Assembly (NCBI GenBank): GCA_963204785.1
Contig: CAUJHG010000034.1
Span: 1-61,773, forward strand
Direction: 5' to 3'
Source of the DNA: Pseudomonadota bacterium
Lineage (GTDB): Bacteria; Pseudomonadota; Gammaproteobacteria; Burkholderiales; Burkholderiaceae_E
DNA: 61,773 bases
Shown: piece by piece, positions 24,385-32,973 of the stretch
Layout: each line of letters opens with the position of its first letter
Numbering within the stretch: position 1 is the first letter of the stretch
Made by a program: the position numbers and the translations under genes
Notes under the pieces: model-generated
Databases searched by the model: none
What the model saw: the letters and a program-made list of their open reading frames with translations, nothing else
What the model was told of the DNA's origin: nothing

Positions 24385-25788
24385 TCACTCGACCATCTGG
24401 ACACGCTTGCGCGCCCGCTCGTAGCTCTGGCGCACCGGTTCGCTGTGCATGCGCTGCACCTGCGCGGGAGTGCCGATTCCATCGCCAAGCGCCTGCGTGG
24501 CCTGCGGCGCGGGCCGCTCGACATCGGCAAAGCGCGGCGTGATGAAGACGACCAGTTCGGTCTGCTGCTCGCGAAACGCACGCGAGCGGAACAGACGTCC
24601 GAGCACCGGCAGATCGCCCAGCGCGGGCAGCCTGTCGATGCTGCGCGAGGACTCCTCCGACAGCAGCCCGGCGATCACCAGCGTCTCGTGCTCACGCAGG
24701 TTCACCTCGGTCTCGGCGCGCCGCTTGGTCAGGCCCGGAACCTCCTTGACGACGACATCGAAGTTGACCGCGGAGATCTCGGTGGCGATCTTTGCCGCGA
24801 TGACCCCGCTCTCGCTGGCCACAGGGCTGACGTCGAACTTGACGCCGTACTCCTTGAACATCACCGAGGCGTTGCCCAGGCCGGTGGTGAAGGGAATCGG
24901 CAGCTCGCCGCCCGCGACGAACTTCGCACTGCCCCCGCTGCGGCACGACAGGCTCGGCTCGGCGAGCATCACCGCATCGCCGTTCTGCACGAGCAGATTG
25001 ATCATGGAAGTGAGCGAGCCGACGATCCCCAGGCTCGTGACGAAGGGGGCGAGCCTCGGGCGCACCTCGATTCCCACAACGCCCTCTGCCTGCCCGCCAG
25101 GCCGCAGCGCGCCACTGCGATGCAGATCGCCCGCGATGCCGAAGGCCGGCCCGGCCATGCTGGCGCTCCAGCGCACGCCGAGATTCTCGAGCTGGTCGCG
25201 ACGGATCTCGACCATCTTCACGTCCATCGCGATCATCCGTTCGAAGCCGACCCGGCTGACCAGGTTGACGATCTGCGGATAGCGCTTGGCGACTTCCGCC
25301 AGGCGCAGCGCCTGCTCCTCGGAGAGATTGCCGCCCTCCACGACCACCTTGTCGCCGACCACGCGCGCGCCCAGGTTCGCGGCGCTGCCGAGCATCGCGC
25401 GGATTTCCTGCAGGAGCCGCGCCGCATCGGCCGCGATCACGTTGACCACCAGCGAGCGTTCGCCGCCATCGCGCCGCCACAGGTGCAGGGTGCTCTGCCC
25501 TGGCGCCTCGGGGATCACCAGCACTTGTCGATCGTCCAGGGCTGTGGCCTGGATGACCTTCCCGTTGCCGATGACGATGCGACGAATTTCACCCGCGTCG
25601 AGCACGTGGGCCTGTCCGACGTAGAGCTCGAGGCTGGCTGCCTCGGCCGGCGGCTGCGTCGGGGAGTCGGGCGCGGGCCCGGCGGGAAGAGCTTCGGCGA
25701 CGGCCTGAGCTCGGGCCTGCGCCTGCGCCCGATGGATCGGCGCAAGCGCGAGCAGAGCCAGGAACAGCACGGTGACGATGCGTGGCAT
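24385..25788 (-). CDS. rcpA: Tad pilus secretin RcpA/CpaC
   Basis: This 467-residue outer-membrane secretin has a signal peptide (about 1-24, cleavage after AQA). An N-terminal CpaC domain (LELYVGQAHVLDAGEIRRIVIG) and a BON-like segment follow, then the secretin domain with AMDVKMVEIRRDQLENLGVR, MLAEPSLSCRSGGSAKFVAGG and the end motif LVVFITPRFADV. It forms the outer-membrane channel for the Flp pilus. The ATG has GGAG about 10 bases upstream. In-frame sequence further upstream overlaps the intergenic spacer and cpaB and lacks homology. It is preceded by 19 bases after rcpC. Confidence 0.93.
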   Translation of the reverse strand: MPRIVTVLFLALLALAPIHRAQAQARAQAVAEALPAGPAPDSPTQPPAEAASLELYVGQAHVLDAGEIRRIVIGNGKVIQATALDDRQVLVIPEAPGQSTLHLWRRDGGERSLVVNVIAADAARLLQEIRAMLGSAANLGARVVGDKVVVEGGNLSEEQALRLAEVAKRYPQIVNLVSRVGFERMIAMDVKMVEIRRDQLENLGVRWSASMAGPAFGIAGDLHRSGALRPGGQAEGVVGIEVRPRLAPFVTSLGIVGSLTSMINLLVQNGDAVMLAEPSLSCRSGGSAKFVAGGELPIPFTTGLGNASVMFKEYGVKFDVSPVASESGVIAAKIATEISAVNFDVVVKEVPGLTKRRAETEVNLREHETLVIAGLLSEESSRSIDRLPALGDLPVLGRLFRSRAFREQQTELVVFITPRFADVERPAPQATQALGDGIGTPAQVQRMHSEPVRQSYERARKRVQMVE

Positions 25789-25807
25789 GGGATCTGACTC
25801 CTGGAAC

Positions 25808-26773
25808 TCAAGGCCGGCCCGACGCCGACGCGGCAGGGAGCTCGGACGTGGGGATGGGGGTGGATGCGGGAACCGGCGCAAACGCAGGCACCGACGCTCC
25901 GATCTGCGACAGCGCATGCGCGAGCCGATCTGCGTTGCGCAACGGGCCCTGGCCGCCGACGATCACCTCGGGCGGCGCGCTGGGCGCCGGTGCGCTTGCC
26001 GCCCGCTCGAGCCCCAGCAGACCGTAGACGTCCAGCGGGCGCTGCGCGATCGGGGCACGATCACCAGGATTGCGCAGCATCGCGGTGAGCTTGCCGCTGC
26101 GCTGTGCGACCACCAGCCGCTGGGCCTGCTCCGGGGTGACCTCGATCGTGATCGCGGTGTACATCCGCGATGCCCCCTGGCGCTCGTCGCCACCCGGGCG
26201 CACCTGCCTGCCCGTGGCGAGCACGCGCAGGTCCTGCATCAGCGCACGTGTGACCTCCTGAGGAAGCGGCGTGCTGCTTCCGCCGGGCAGGCGCACCGAG
26301 AGCATCAGGTCGATGCGGTCGCCGGGCTGGAGCATTCCGGACAGCGAGTTCACCTCGTCGACCGCGATCGTCAGCGCACGCACGCCGCTGCGCAGCCGCG
26401 CGGAGAAGGCGCCGCCGTCTGCCTGCGCGAACGCGGCCTGGTGCAGTGGCTCGCCCGCGCGCATCGGCTGCACGAGCACGGCGCCGGCGACCGTGTCGAA
26501 GTGCTCGGGCACGACCGTGCCCCCCGCGAGGAACTCCTTCGGAACCTCGCGCACTGCCATGTTGTCGGCGCTGAGGGTCTCGCCCCGCGCGAGATCGCGC
26601 TTGGCGACCACCACCTGCACGGTGGCCTGACGAGGCAGGAGCCGCTCGCGCTCGATCGCAAGCTGTTCGCTGAGATAGCCGCGGGCGCCGAACGCAGCGA
26701 GCGCTCCGAGAGCGAGGGCGGCAGCCAGCAGCAGCGCGTTGCGGTGCGCTGCGAGGAAGACGAGTGGTTTCAT
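25808..26773 (-). CDS. rcpC: Tad pilus assembly protein RcpC/CpaB
   Basis: This 321-residue protein has one N-terminal helix (about 12-30). An SAF-like domain follows with VVVAKRDLARGETLSADNMAVREVP and AGAVLVQPMRAGEPL, then the RcpC region with VRALTIAVDEVNSLSGMLQPGDRIDLM. A proline/alanine-rich C-terminal tail comes last. CpaB/RcpC sits in the periplasm and supports the secretin. The ATG overlaps the stop of the small pilin-like gene upstream (ATGA). Size and domain order are typical. Confidence 0.92.
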   Translation of the reverse strand: MKPLVFLAAHRNALLLAAALALGALAAFGARGYLSEQLAIERERLLPRQATVQVVVAKRDLARGETLSADNMAVREVPKEFLAGGTVVPEHFDTVAGAVLVQPMRAGEPLHQAAFAQADGGAFSARLRSGVRALTIAVDEVNSLSGMLQPGDRIDLMLSVRLPGGSSTPLPQEVTRALMQDLRVLATGRQVRPGGDERQGASRMYTAITIEVTPEQAQRLVVAQRSGKLTAMLRNPGDRAPIAQRPLDVYGLLGLERAASAPAPSAPPEVIVGGQGPLRNADRLAHALSQIGASVPAFAPVPASTPIPTSELPAASASGRP

Positions 26774-27015
26774 GGGCGTGACATCGCGTAGGTGAACTTC
26801 TGGTAGTGATCGTCGAAGGCGCGGAACAACTGCTCGAGCGCGCTGTCGGGCCCGATGGTCAGCGCCAGGGCGAGCAGCGACAGCACGATCAGGTACTCGA
26901 CCGAGCTCTGCGCTCCTTGCCGCGCACGCTGCTTCGCACGGATGTGCGGACGGCATTCGCTCGATGGAGCGTGGCGCGTCGCGCAGGCGGATTTGCGGGG
27001 CGATCGGCAGGTCAT
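26770..27015 (-). CDS. Small pilin-like protein, possible second Flp/minor pilin
   Basis: This 81-residue protein has a basic leader of about 34-35 residues followed by GAQSSVEYLIVLSLLALAL. The small-residue/Gly junction, the Glu-Tyr pair and the following hydrophobic helix mirror class III (Flp) prepilins. The mature part would be about 46 residues. The Glu is at +5 only if cleavage follows Ala rather than Gly. The ATG overlaps the upstream stop (ATGA) and the stop overlaps rcpC, which strongly supports it as a real gene. It may be a minor pilin or a TadF-like pseudopilin. I am sure of the gene, less of the role. Confidence 0.72.
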   Translation of the reverse strand: MTCRSPRKSACATRHAPSSECRPHIRAKQRARQGAQSSVEYLIVLSLLALALTIGPDSALEQLFRAFDDHYQKFTYAMSRP

Positions 27016-27791
27016 TGCGCATCTCCGATCAGGTGCAGGACGATTCCGCTGCCGCCGTCGCCCAGGGCCGAAACCGTGAAGGCAATTTCCTGATCGCCGC
27101 GGCGGTAGGCTGCAGCGGCGCTGGAGGAAGCCGCAGCAGCGACCGCCTTCGACGACCCGATCAGCGGGTCGCGCACGAAGCCGCGCGCGGCGACACGCTC
27201 GCGGATCACCGCTGCCACCCATTCGACGCTGGCTTGGGCGACTGCAACCAGGGTCTCGCTGCGCCGCCCGGCGTCGACCACCGAGAAGCGCCGCACCACC
27301 CGGGACGTGGCTGGCAGCAGTTGCCCCGGATTCGTTGCGCCGCGCGAGGCCCGGTCCGACAGGCGCGGCTGCGGTGACTCCCAGACGCTCAGGAGCCCCT
27401 CGCTGCCGCCGCCCGGCGCAGCGCGCAGCTGCAGCGTGCGAAATCCGCTTGCGGGCGCGTGCGTGGAGACCAGCTGCCACCGCTCCGAGCGCAGCTCGAG
27501 CAGGGGCTCGGTGCCCGCACCGCGCCACTCTCGCCGCAGGATCCGCAGCGCCTCCTCGGGGGACACGCGGGAGCTGAAGCGGGCGACGCGCACCGCCTGC
27601 CCCTCGATCTCGCCCTGCTCGATCACCGGTTCGATGCTGGAGGCGAAAGGCAGCTCGAAGGCGGGCGCGGCCTGAAGCCCGAGCGGGGCGGCCAGCAGGA
27701 GCGCCATCAGGCATCGCGCCCTGGTGATGCGAGGCGCGACGCCAGCCGCGCCGCTGGTGCCGACACCGGCACGGAGCGCGAGCATGCTCAT
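27012..27791 (-). CDS. Exported protein of unknown function in tad operon
   Basis: I do not recognise a family. The 259-residue protein has a long N-terminus with a hydrophobic stretch (ARCLMALLLAAPLGLQAAPA, about 25-44) that looks like a signal peptide. The soluble domain then has SPEEALRILRREWRGAG, RSERWQLVSTHAPASGFRTL and a C-terminal region with FTVSALGDGGSGIVLHLIG. The ATG has AGGAGA just upstream and overlaps the stop of the TadE-like gene (ATGA). By position it is a periplasmic component of the pilus machinery, possibly filling the place of a missing RcpB/CpaD protein; this is inference. Confidence 0.7.
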   Translation of the reverse strand: MSMLALRAGVGTSGAAGVAPRITRARCLMALLLAAPLGLQAAPAFELPFASSIEPVIEQGEIEGQAVRVARFSSRVSPEEALRILRREWRGAGTEPLLELRSERWQLVSTHAPASGFRTLQLRAAPGGGSEGLLSVWESPQPRLSDRASRGATNPGQLLPATSRVVRRFSVVDAGRRSETLVAVAQASVEWVAAVIRERVAARGFVRDPLIGSSKAVAAAASSSAAAAYRRGDQEIAFTVSALGDGGSGIVLHLIGDAQ

Positions 27792-28711
27792 GGCCTTCTC
27801 CTGCGCGGCGGCGCAGCCGGCTGCTCCTCGCCCGCTTGCACCCCGAGTCGGTCTGCCGGCACCTGACCGACGTCGACCTGGTGATAGCGGAAGGCGTCGG
27901 CCTGCGGCTCCAGGCCGATCAGCCCCATCAGCCCGATGAAGCCGCGCGTGAGCGCGTACCGCGCGTCGATGCTCGCTTCGTGGGCCGGCAGCAGCGAGCT
28001 GCCGCTGCGCACCCGCGATTCGAGACTGTCGGCGGCGCCACCGTAGGGTCCGCTTGCGTTCCAGGCGTCGGTGAGGATCGCAGTGGTGGCGCGCATGCGC
28101 AGCGGGATGGAATCGAGCTGCGTCGCGAAGCTGGCTTCGCTGCGGCTGGCCGACACACCCGCCTGCACGCGGGCGGCGACCAGGCCCTTGCGGATCTCCA
28201 GCCCGAAGCGGCCGGGACCGGCAAGTTCGGAGAGCAGTTCCACCACATTGCCAGGGGCCTGCGGCCGGGAAGTGGCCACCGAGAAGCCCGCGTCGAAACC
28301 GTCGCGATCGATGCGCGCGCCGATATCGGCGAAACGCTCGATCAGAGGACGGTTGGCGCGATCGACCCACAGTGGATTGCGCTCGGCGGCAGGGGCCTCG
28401 TCAGCGACCCGGTCTTCGGTGAGCGGCTGCACGTCGGTGCGCGAGAAGGCCCGCCGCCGAAGCTCGTCGACGAGTTCAGGGTGGGCGTCGCCGTGCCCGC
28501 ACTCCTGCGGCCGGGCGGCACACTCGAAGGCCAGCATCCGCGACGCTGCAACCGTGGCCTGCTGGATGGTCTGGACCTTGCCGAGCCAGACGATCAGCAG
28601 GGCGAAGGGCACCAGTGCGATGGCTGCCACCACGGCCTCGACCAGGGCCTGGCCGCGAGCCCGTCGGTACCGAGCGACTGCGCAGGTGCGCAAGCGGGGG
28701 TCAGCGCACAT
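27788..28711 (-). CDS. TadE/TadF-like pseudopilin
   Basis: This 307-residue protein has a basic N-terminus ending RARGQALVEAVVAAIALVPF, the TadE-type processing site (small residue, then Glu in the first turn of the helix), followed by a membrane helix to about residue 42. A long periplasmic domain with no recognised motif comes next. The last 20 residues are Pro/Arg-rich. The ATG overlaps the end of the upstream TadG-like gene by 11 bases. It is probably one of three pseudopilin-type proteins in this operon. It is longer than classical TadE or TadF. Confidence 0.72.
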   Translation of the reverse strand: MCADPRLRTCAVARYRRARGQALVEAVVAAIALVPFALLIVWLGKVQTIQQATVAASRMLAFECAARPQECGHGDAHPELVDELRRRAFSRTDVQPLTEDRVADEAPAAERNPLWVDRANRPLIERFADIGARIDRDGFDAGFSVATSRPQAPGNVVELLSELAGPGRFGLEIRKGLVAARVQAGVSASRSEASFATQLDSIPLRMRATTAILTDAWNASGPYGGAADSLESRVRSGSSLLPAHEASIDARYALTRGFIGLMGLIGLEPQADAFRYHQVDVGQVPADRLGVQAGEEQPAAPPRRRRP

Positions 28712-30122
28712 AGGTGTCCGCCAGCGCACGCTGCGCAGCGCTCGGTTCGACCAGCCGCACCTGCCAGTACGGGCTGTAGAGACTCGCGTACTCGAGGCGC
28801 TCCGGGGCGCCGGCCGGGCGGCGGAAGTAGACCTCCGCGGCGCCAAGCGACCACAGGCGGCGGCCGGCGTAGTTCTCGGCCAGGCGCAGCCGCCCGACGC
28901 CCACGTTCAGCACGTTGGCGGTGTGCACGTCGTCGCGCTCGGCACGCGCCAGCACTGCGACCGTGCTCGTGGGAAAGCGCGGGTTGGCGAGCGCCTCGTA
29001 GGCGAGCTCGCGCACCGTCTCGATGCCGTTGTAGCTCTGGAAACCTGGCTGAGCGTTGCCGTCGATGCCCGCCTCGGCAAGCAGGCTTGCCACAGCGTTG
29101 TGGCGGACGTCTCCGGGGTTGCCCTTCAGCGGGCCGTCCTGCGGAAAGATTCCGTCGGCCCCGCCCGCGGCGGGATCGTCCTGCGGCGAGGTGCCGGCGC
29201 TGACTTGCGCCGCGCCCCAGCCCAGCGGCAGCGCCTCGACCTGGTTGCAGCCCCTGAAGCCGAAGAAGCCTCTCCTGGGGCGCCAGTCGTGCAATGAATG
29301 GGTGTCGGCCGCCTCCCAGCGCTCGAACCCGGGCGTCATCACGGTACCGCCGCGCTTGTGCAGTTCCTGGAACCACCGGGACGGCGCCACGGCCGGGTTG
29401 CCGAAGCAGCTGCTGGGCAGCAGCCACAGGGTGAGGTCCATGCCCCGGGGACCGCCGACGAAGGGGTCGAGCGATGCGTCGACCACGCCCTTCAGGCGAG
29501 CGCGGTCGTCGCCTTCGTAGCGGCGGGTCATCGGCCTGAACGCGCCCTCGTCCGGCAGGGCGAACGCAAAGAAACGTGAATCGTTCGCGCGGGCCACTTC
29601 GTTGGCCACTGCGCCCAGGCCGAAGGTGTCCACCGAGGCGTGCAGGATCTCCTGGCTGGTGGCGAGCAGCCGCTTGTAGCTGCTGCGCGCGATGACTTCC
29701 TCGCCCGCGGCCTGCTCGGTGAGCTCGCGGCCAGTGCGGGCGAGATCGGCGCTGACCTCGAGCACCGCCGCCACCGGTGGATAGGGGGCGGCAAGCACCG
29801 AGGCGGTGGTGGTGAAGCTCTCGAAGTACTTCGCCCAGGACGTCAGCGTGACAGCCTGCGCGATGGCCACCTCCTGGGCGACGATGGCCCGGTTGGCATA
29901 GGCGTGGTAGTTCATCACCCGGGCCCGCCACAGCGCTGCGCTCCAGGCCGCGGCGTCTGCCGCGTTGTCGAGCCGCTGCCGGGTGGAGGCCACCTGCCCG
30001 GTGCTGAACATGAAGTGGAAGCCCAGCGCGCCGGCGAACAGCAGCACCAGGCTCAGCACGAGAGCCTGGCCGCGCTGGGCGGCCCGGCCGCGCGGGGAGA
30101 CGGAGGAAGGCAGGCCTGCCAT
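28701..30122 (-). CDS. TadG-like Flp pilus assembly protein
   Basis: This 473-residue protein starts with a basic segment and RGQALVLSLVLLFAGALGF (about 17-35), the N-terminal TadE/G-type helix. RQRLDNAADAAAWSAALWRAR then matches the 'N-A-A-D-A-A-A' segment conserved directly after the helix in TadG-type proteins. The rest is a large periplasmic domain with no von Willebrand A motif seen. It is the second gene of the operon, 28 bases after flp. The ATG has GGAG close upstream. It probably takes part in pilus subunit assembly at the inner membrane. Confidence 0.75.
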   Translation of the reverse strand: MAGLPSSVSPRGRAAQRGQALVLSLVLLFAGALGFHFMFSTGQVASTRQRLDNAADAAAWSAALWRARVMNYHAYANRAIVAQEVAIAQAVTLTSWAKYFESFTTTASVLAAPYPPVAAVLEVSADLARTGRELTEQAAGEEVIARSSYKRLLATSQEILHASVDTFGLGAVANEVARANDSRFFAFALPDEGAFRPMTRRYEGDDRARLKGVVDASLDPFVGGPRGMDLTLWLLPSSCFGNPAVAPSRWFQELHKRGGTVMTPGFERWEAADTHSLHDWRPRRGFFGFRGCNQVEALPLGWGAAQVSAGTSPQDDPAAGGADGIFPQDGPLKGNPGDVRHNAVASLLAEAGIDGNAQPGFQSYNGIETVRELAYEALANPRFPTSTVAVLARAERDDVHTANVLNVGVGRLRLAENYAGRRLWSLGAAEVYFRRPAGAPERLEYASLYSPYWQVRLVEPSAAQRALADTYVR

Positions 30123-30150
30123 GACGACGCTCCGCGGCGGCCAGGGCCGG

Positions 30151-30453
30151 TCAGGGACGGTTGCTGGCGTTGAAGTTGTCCAGACCCTTGCGCTCGTTCG
30201 CGTTGGTCTGCGCGGTGCTCGCGTTGGCCTGCGCGTTGCCGATGGCAGTGGCCGCGTCCTGGCCGGACATCTCGAGCGCGAGGCCTGCGGTCTGGTTGCG
30301 GATGGTCTGGCCGAACAGGGTGTAGATGCCGATGGCGGCAACGGCGATGAGGGCGACGATGATGATGTATTCGGTCATCCCCTGACCGGCCTGGCGGCGC
30401 GGGGAGACGGGGGTGATGCGGCTTGCGGCAGGACGGCGAGCGGGGCGGTTCAT
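30151..30453 (-). CDS. flp: Flp-type major pilin
   Basis: This 100-residue prepilin has a basic leader of about 23-25 residues. It is followed by GQGMTEYIIIVALIAVAAIG, the class III prepilin motif with a Glu-Tyr pair at the start of the hydrophobic helix. A mature domain rich in Asn, Ala and Gln follows, with TAIGNAQANASTAQTNANER. It is longer than classical Flp pilins, whose mature forms are often 50-60 residues. The ATG has AGGAG 8 bases upstream. It is the first gene of a roughly 12-kb tad operon. No prepilin peptidase gene is present in the window. Confidence 0.92.
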   Translation of the reverse strand: MNRPARRPAASRITPVSPRRQAGQGMTEYIIIVALIAVAAIGIYTLFGQTIRNQTAGLALEMSGQDAATAIGNAQANASTAQTNANERKGLDNFNASNRP

Positions 30454-30779
30454 CTGGGAAGCTCCTGGGCGGGTTGATGTGCGCAGGAACCATTTGACGC
30501 GCCGGCCGCGCCCTCGCCTATTGCACCGAGCGCTTACTCCGCAGGCTCTCGGACGCGAGTCCTAGGCGCGGAGCACCAGTCTGGCCGCGAACGCCAGCCC
30601 GCCTTTCCGGAGCATCATCGACCCGTCTGGACGCAGCCTGCGGACAGGCCCGAACCCCCGGGGTCGAGCGATTCCTCCCATGTGCAAGCTCGTTGATCAT
30701 CGACTGCCTGCATCTCCCGCTCGGGGGCTGATCGTCGAAGTATCGATTGACAATACTAATAATGGATTGCGATACTGAA
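30454..30779. other. 326-base intergenic region between divergent flp and higB
   Basis: The left part, next to flp, holds the flp ribosome site and must carry the tad operon promoter. No clear sigma70 or sigma54 (GG-N10-GC) promoter was recognised. The right end is much richer in A+T (about 30735-30779) and holds the higBA control region. No gene, tRNA or repeat was found in the middle. Confidence 0.5.
30735..30778 (+). promoter_or_regulatory. Probable higBA promoter/operator
   Basis: This is an A+T-rich island. AGTATC (30739-30744) and GATACT (30771-30776) form a perfect inverted repeat, with an extra ATACT at 30753-30757. TTGACA (30747-30752) looks like a -35, but a -10 at the right spacing would put transcription past the ATG. 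AATAAT (30758-30763) is a more workable -10. Antitoxin autoregulation through such repeats is usual for this toxin-antitoxin type. Confidence 0.45.
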
Positions 30780-31064
30780 ATGATCCATAGCTTCGCCGAC
30801 AAGCAGACCGCTGCCATCTTCGATGGTCGCGAAGTGCGCGCACTACCACGCGAGATACAGGATGCGGCGCGTCGCAAGCTCAAGATGATCGACGCTGCGC
30901 CGAGGCTCGAGACCTTGCGGACGCCTCCGGGTAACCGCCTCGAAGCCTCGAAGGGCCCGCGCAGCGGGCAATGGAGCATCCGCATCAACGACCAATGGCG
31001 CATCTGCTTCCGATGGATGGAGAGCAACGCGCACGATGTCCGGATCGTCGACTACCACCGGTGA
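30780..31064 (+). CDS. higB: HigB-type toxin, RelE superfamily
   Basis: This protein of about 94 residues starts MIHSFADKQTAAIFDG. That matches the N-terminus of HigB proteins ('MIxSFxxKxxxxxF'), which are ribosome-dependent mRNA interferases. Other family traits are a helix with ARRKLKMIDAA, then LRTPPGNRLEASKG, and the C-terminal core QWSIRINDQWRICFRW with the conserved Arg/Trp residues, ending VRIVDYH. ATGs or other starts a few codons upstream are possible, but the HigB N-terminus fits this one. The stop overlaps a GTG just before higA, the usual toxin-first HigBA order. Confidence 0.9.
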   Translation: MIHSFADKQTAAIFDGREVRALPREIQDAARRKLKMIDAAPRLETLRTPPGNRLEASKGPRSGQWSIRINDQWRICFRWMESNAHDVRIVDYHR

Positions 31065-31069
31065 ACCAC

Positions 31070-31417
31070 ATGAGCATCCTGCGCAGCGAACTGAAGCATC
31101 GGCACTACAAGGACGTCCTCACCGGTCGTCGGCTTTCTGCCGTGCATCCCGGTCATGTTCTGCTGACCGAATTCATCGAGCCACTTGGCATCACACGCTA
31201 CCGGCTGGCGAAGGCCATCGGCGTGCAGCAGCGGCGCATCGACGAGATCTGCGCGGGGATCCGGGCGGTCACCGCCGACACCGCGGTACGCCTTGGCCTG
31301 GCCTTCGACGTCGATCCGCAGTTCTGGCTGAATCTGCAGGCCCAGTACGACATCGAGACGATCGAGCGAGAGCAGGGTGCGCGACTCGCCGAAGTCGTCC
31401 GACCCATCGAGGCCTGA
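31070..31417 (+). CDS. higA: HigA-type antitoxin
   Basis: This 115-residue XRE-type helix-turn-helix protein has HPGHVLLTEFIEPLGITRYRL (the 'HPGExLxEFLxPxGIS' motif of HigA), the recognition region IGVQQRRIDEICAGIRAVTADTA, and FDVDPQFWLNLQAQYD. It neutralises HigB and should repress the operon. The ATG has GGTGA about 6 bases upstream. A GTG at 31061 that overlaps the higB stop would add three residues. Confidence 0.93.
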   Translation: MSILRSELKHRHYKDVLTGRRLSAVHPGHVLLTEFIEPLGITRYRLAKAIGVQQRRIDEICAGIRAVTADTAVRLGLAFDVDPQFWLNLQAQYDIETIEREQGARLAEVVRPIEA

Positions 31418-31604
31418 TCGCGCTCCGATGCCGCGGCTGGGCGTGAAGCCCGGAACGGTTCGCGCAACTGCAATCGTCGGGGCTCGCGCCTCCTCATCCC
31501 AATGGAAGCGCTCCGGTGGGGAAGAGCTTCTTCGAGACGCGGGTCACCGCGTACCAGACGAGGGAGCGCCGGCCTGGGACGAATGCGCCCATGCAGGCAC
31601 ACAA

Positions 31605-31636
31605 CGAAAAAGACCGGCCAGGGCCGGTCTTTTTCG
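31605..31636. terminator. Bidirectional intrinsic terminator between higA and aceA
   Basis: Two 15-base arms are perfect complements around a 2-base centre. The core is GACCGGCC/GGCCGGTC, flanked by A5 on one side and T5 on the other. Either strand gives a G+C stem followed by a U run, so it can end both the higBA (+) and aceA (-) transcripts. Confidence 0.93.
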
Positions 31637-31656
31637 TGCTGCAGGGAAAAGCGCGC

Positions 31657-32973
31657 TTACGCGGCCTTCTTGGCCTTGTCCTCGAAGAACTGCTCGTCTT
31701 CGGTGGAGCCCTTCAGCGCGGCGGTGGAGGCCTCGCTCTCGACGGTGGTGGTCACCGCGTCGAAGTAGCCGGTGCCCACTTCACGCTGGTGCTTGACCGC
31801 GGTGAAGCCGCGCTCGGCGGCGGCGAACTCGGCTTCCTGCAGTTCGACGAAGGCGCTCATCTGGTTGCGGGCATAGCCGTAGGCCAGGTTGAACATGCCG
31901 TAGTTCAGCGCGTGGAAGCCGGCCAGCGTGATGAACTGGTACTTGTAGCCCATGGCGCCCAGTTCGCGCTGGAACTTGGCGATGGTGGCTTCGTCCAGGT
32001 TCTTCTTCCAGTTGAACGAGGGCGAGCAGTTGTAGGACAGGAGCTTGCCCGGGAACTGCTTGTGGATGGCCTCGGCGAATTTCTTGGCGAACTCGAGGTC
32101 GGGCGTGCCGGTCTCGCACCAGATCAGGTCGGCGTAGGGCGCGTAGGCCAGGCCGCGCGAGACTGCCTGGTCGAAGCCGTTGCGGCTGCGGAAGAAGCCT
32201 TCGACGGTGCGCTCGCCGGTCAGGAAGGGCTTGTCGTTGTCGTCGACGTCGGCGGTGACCAGGTCGGCGGCTTCCGCGTCGGTGCGGGCCAGCAGCACGG
32301 TGGGAACGCCCATGACGTCGGCGGCCAGGCGCGCGGCGATCAGCTTGGAGACGGCTTCACGGGTGGGCACGAGGACCTTGCCGCCCATGTGGCCGCACTT
32401 CTTGGCCGAGGCGAGCTGGTCCTCGAAGTGCACGCCCGAGGCGCCGGCCTCGATCATGGACTTCATCAGTTCGAAGGCGTTGAGCACGCCGCCGAAGCCG
32501 GCTTCGGCATCCGCGACGATGGGCGCGAAGAAGTCGACATAGCCCTCGTCGCCGGGGTTCTTGCCTTCCATCCACTGGATCTGGTCGGCGCGGGTCAGCG
32601 TGTTGTTGATGCGACGCACGACCGCCGGGACCGAGTTGGCGGGGTACAGCGACTGGTCCGGGTACATCTCGCCGGCCAGGTTGGCGTCACCGGCGACCTG
32701 CCAGCCCGACAGGTAGATGGCCTTCAGGCCGGCCTTGACCTGCTGCATCGCCTGGTTGCCGGTCAGGGCGCCCAGCGAGTTCACGAAGGGCTCGGTGTTG
32801 ATCAGGTTCCACAGTTTCTCGGCGCCGCGCCGGGCCAGCGTGTGCTCGACCTGCAGCGAGCCGCGCAGACGGATGACGTCCTCGGCGGTGTAGCCGCGCT
32901 TGATGCCACGCCAGCGGGGGCTTTCGGACCATTCCTTCTGAAGCTTCTGGGCTTCGAGTTCACGCGAAGACAT
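31657..32973 (-). CDS. aceA: Isocitrate lyase
   Basis: This 438-residue enzyme of the glyoxylate shunt cleaves isocitrate to glyoxylate and succinate. The catalytic loop KKCGH lies mid-protein in [18 protein letters not shown]. Also present are [29 protein letters not shown] (Mg2+/substrate region, in two parts), [22 protein letters not shown] and [12 protein letters not shown]. Length and motifs are those of the short (about 430-residue) bacterial form. The ATG has AGGAG 8 bases upstream. It is monocistronic: a terminator lies right after it, and a long regulatory region lies before it with nested inverted repeats. Confidence 0.97.
   Translation of the reverse strand: MSSRELEAQKLQKEWSESPRWRGIKRGYTAEDVIRLRGSLQVEHTLARRGAEKLWNLINTEPFVNSLGALTGNQAMQQVKAGLKAIYLSGWQVAGDANLAGEMYPDQSLYPANSVPAVVRRINNTLTRADQIQWMEGKNPGDEGYVDFFAPIVADAEAGFGGVLNAFELMKSMIEAGASGVHFEDQLASAKKCGHMGGKVLVPTREAVSKLIAARLAADVMGVPTVLLARTDAEAADLVTADVDDNDKPFLTGERTVEGFFRSRNGFDQAVSRGLAYAPYADLIWCETGTPDLEFAKKFAEAIHKQFPGKLLSYNCSPSFNWKKNLDEATIAKFQRELGAMGYKYQFITLAGFHALNYGMFNLAYGYARNQMSAFVELQEAEFAAAERGFTAVKHQREVGTGYFDAVTTTVESEASTAALKGSTEDEQFFEDKAKKAA

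Noticed and set aside
30747..30776. TTGACA with an 18-base spacer to GATACT as the higB promoter
   Set aside because: The distance to the higB ATG would place the transcription start after the start codon. The region is kept only as a general promoter/operator.
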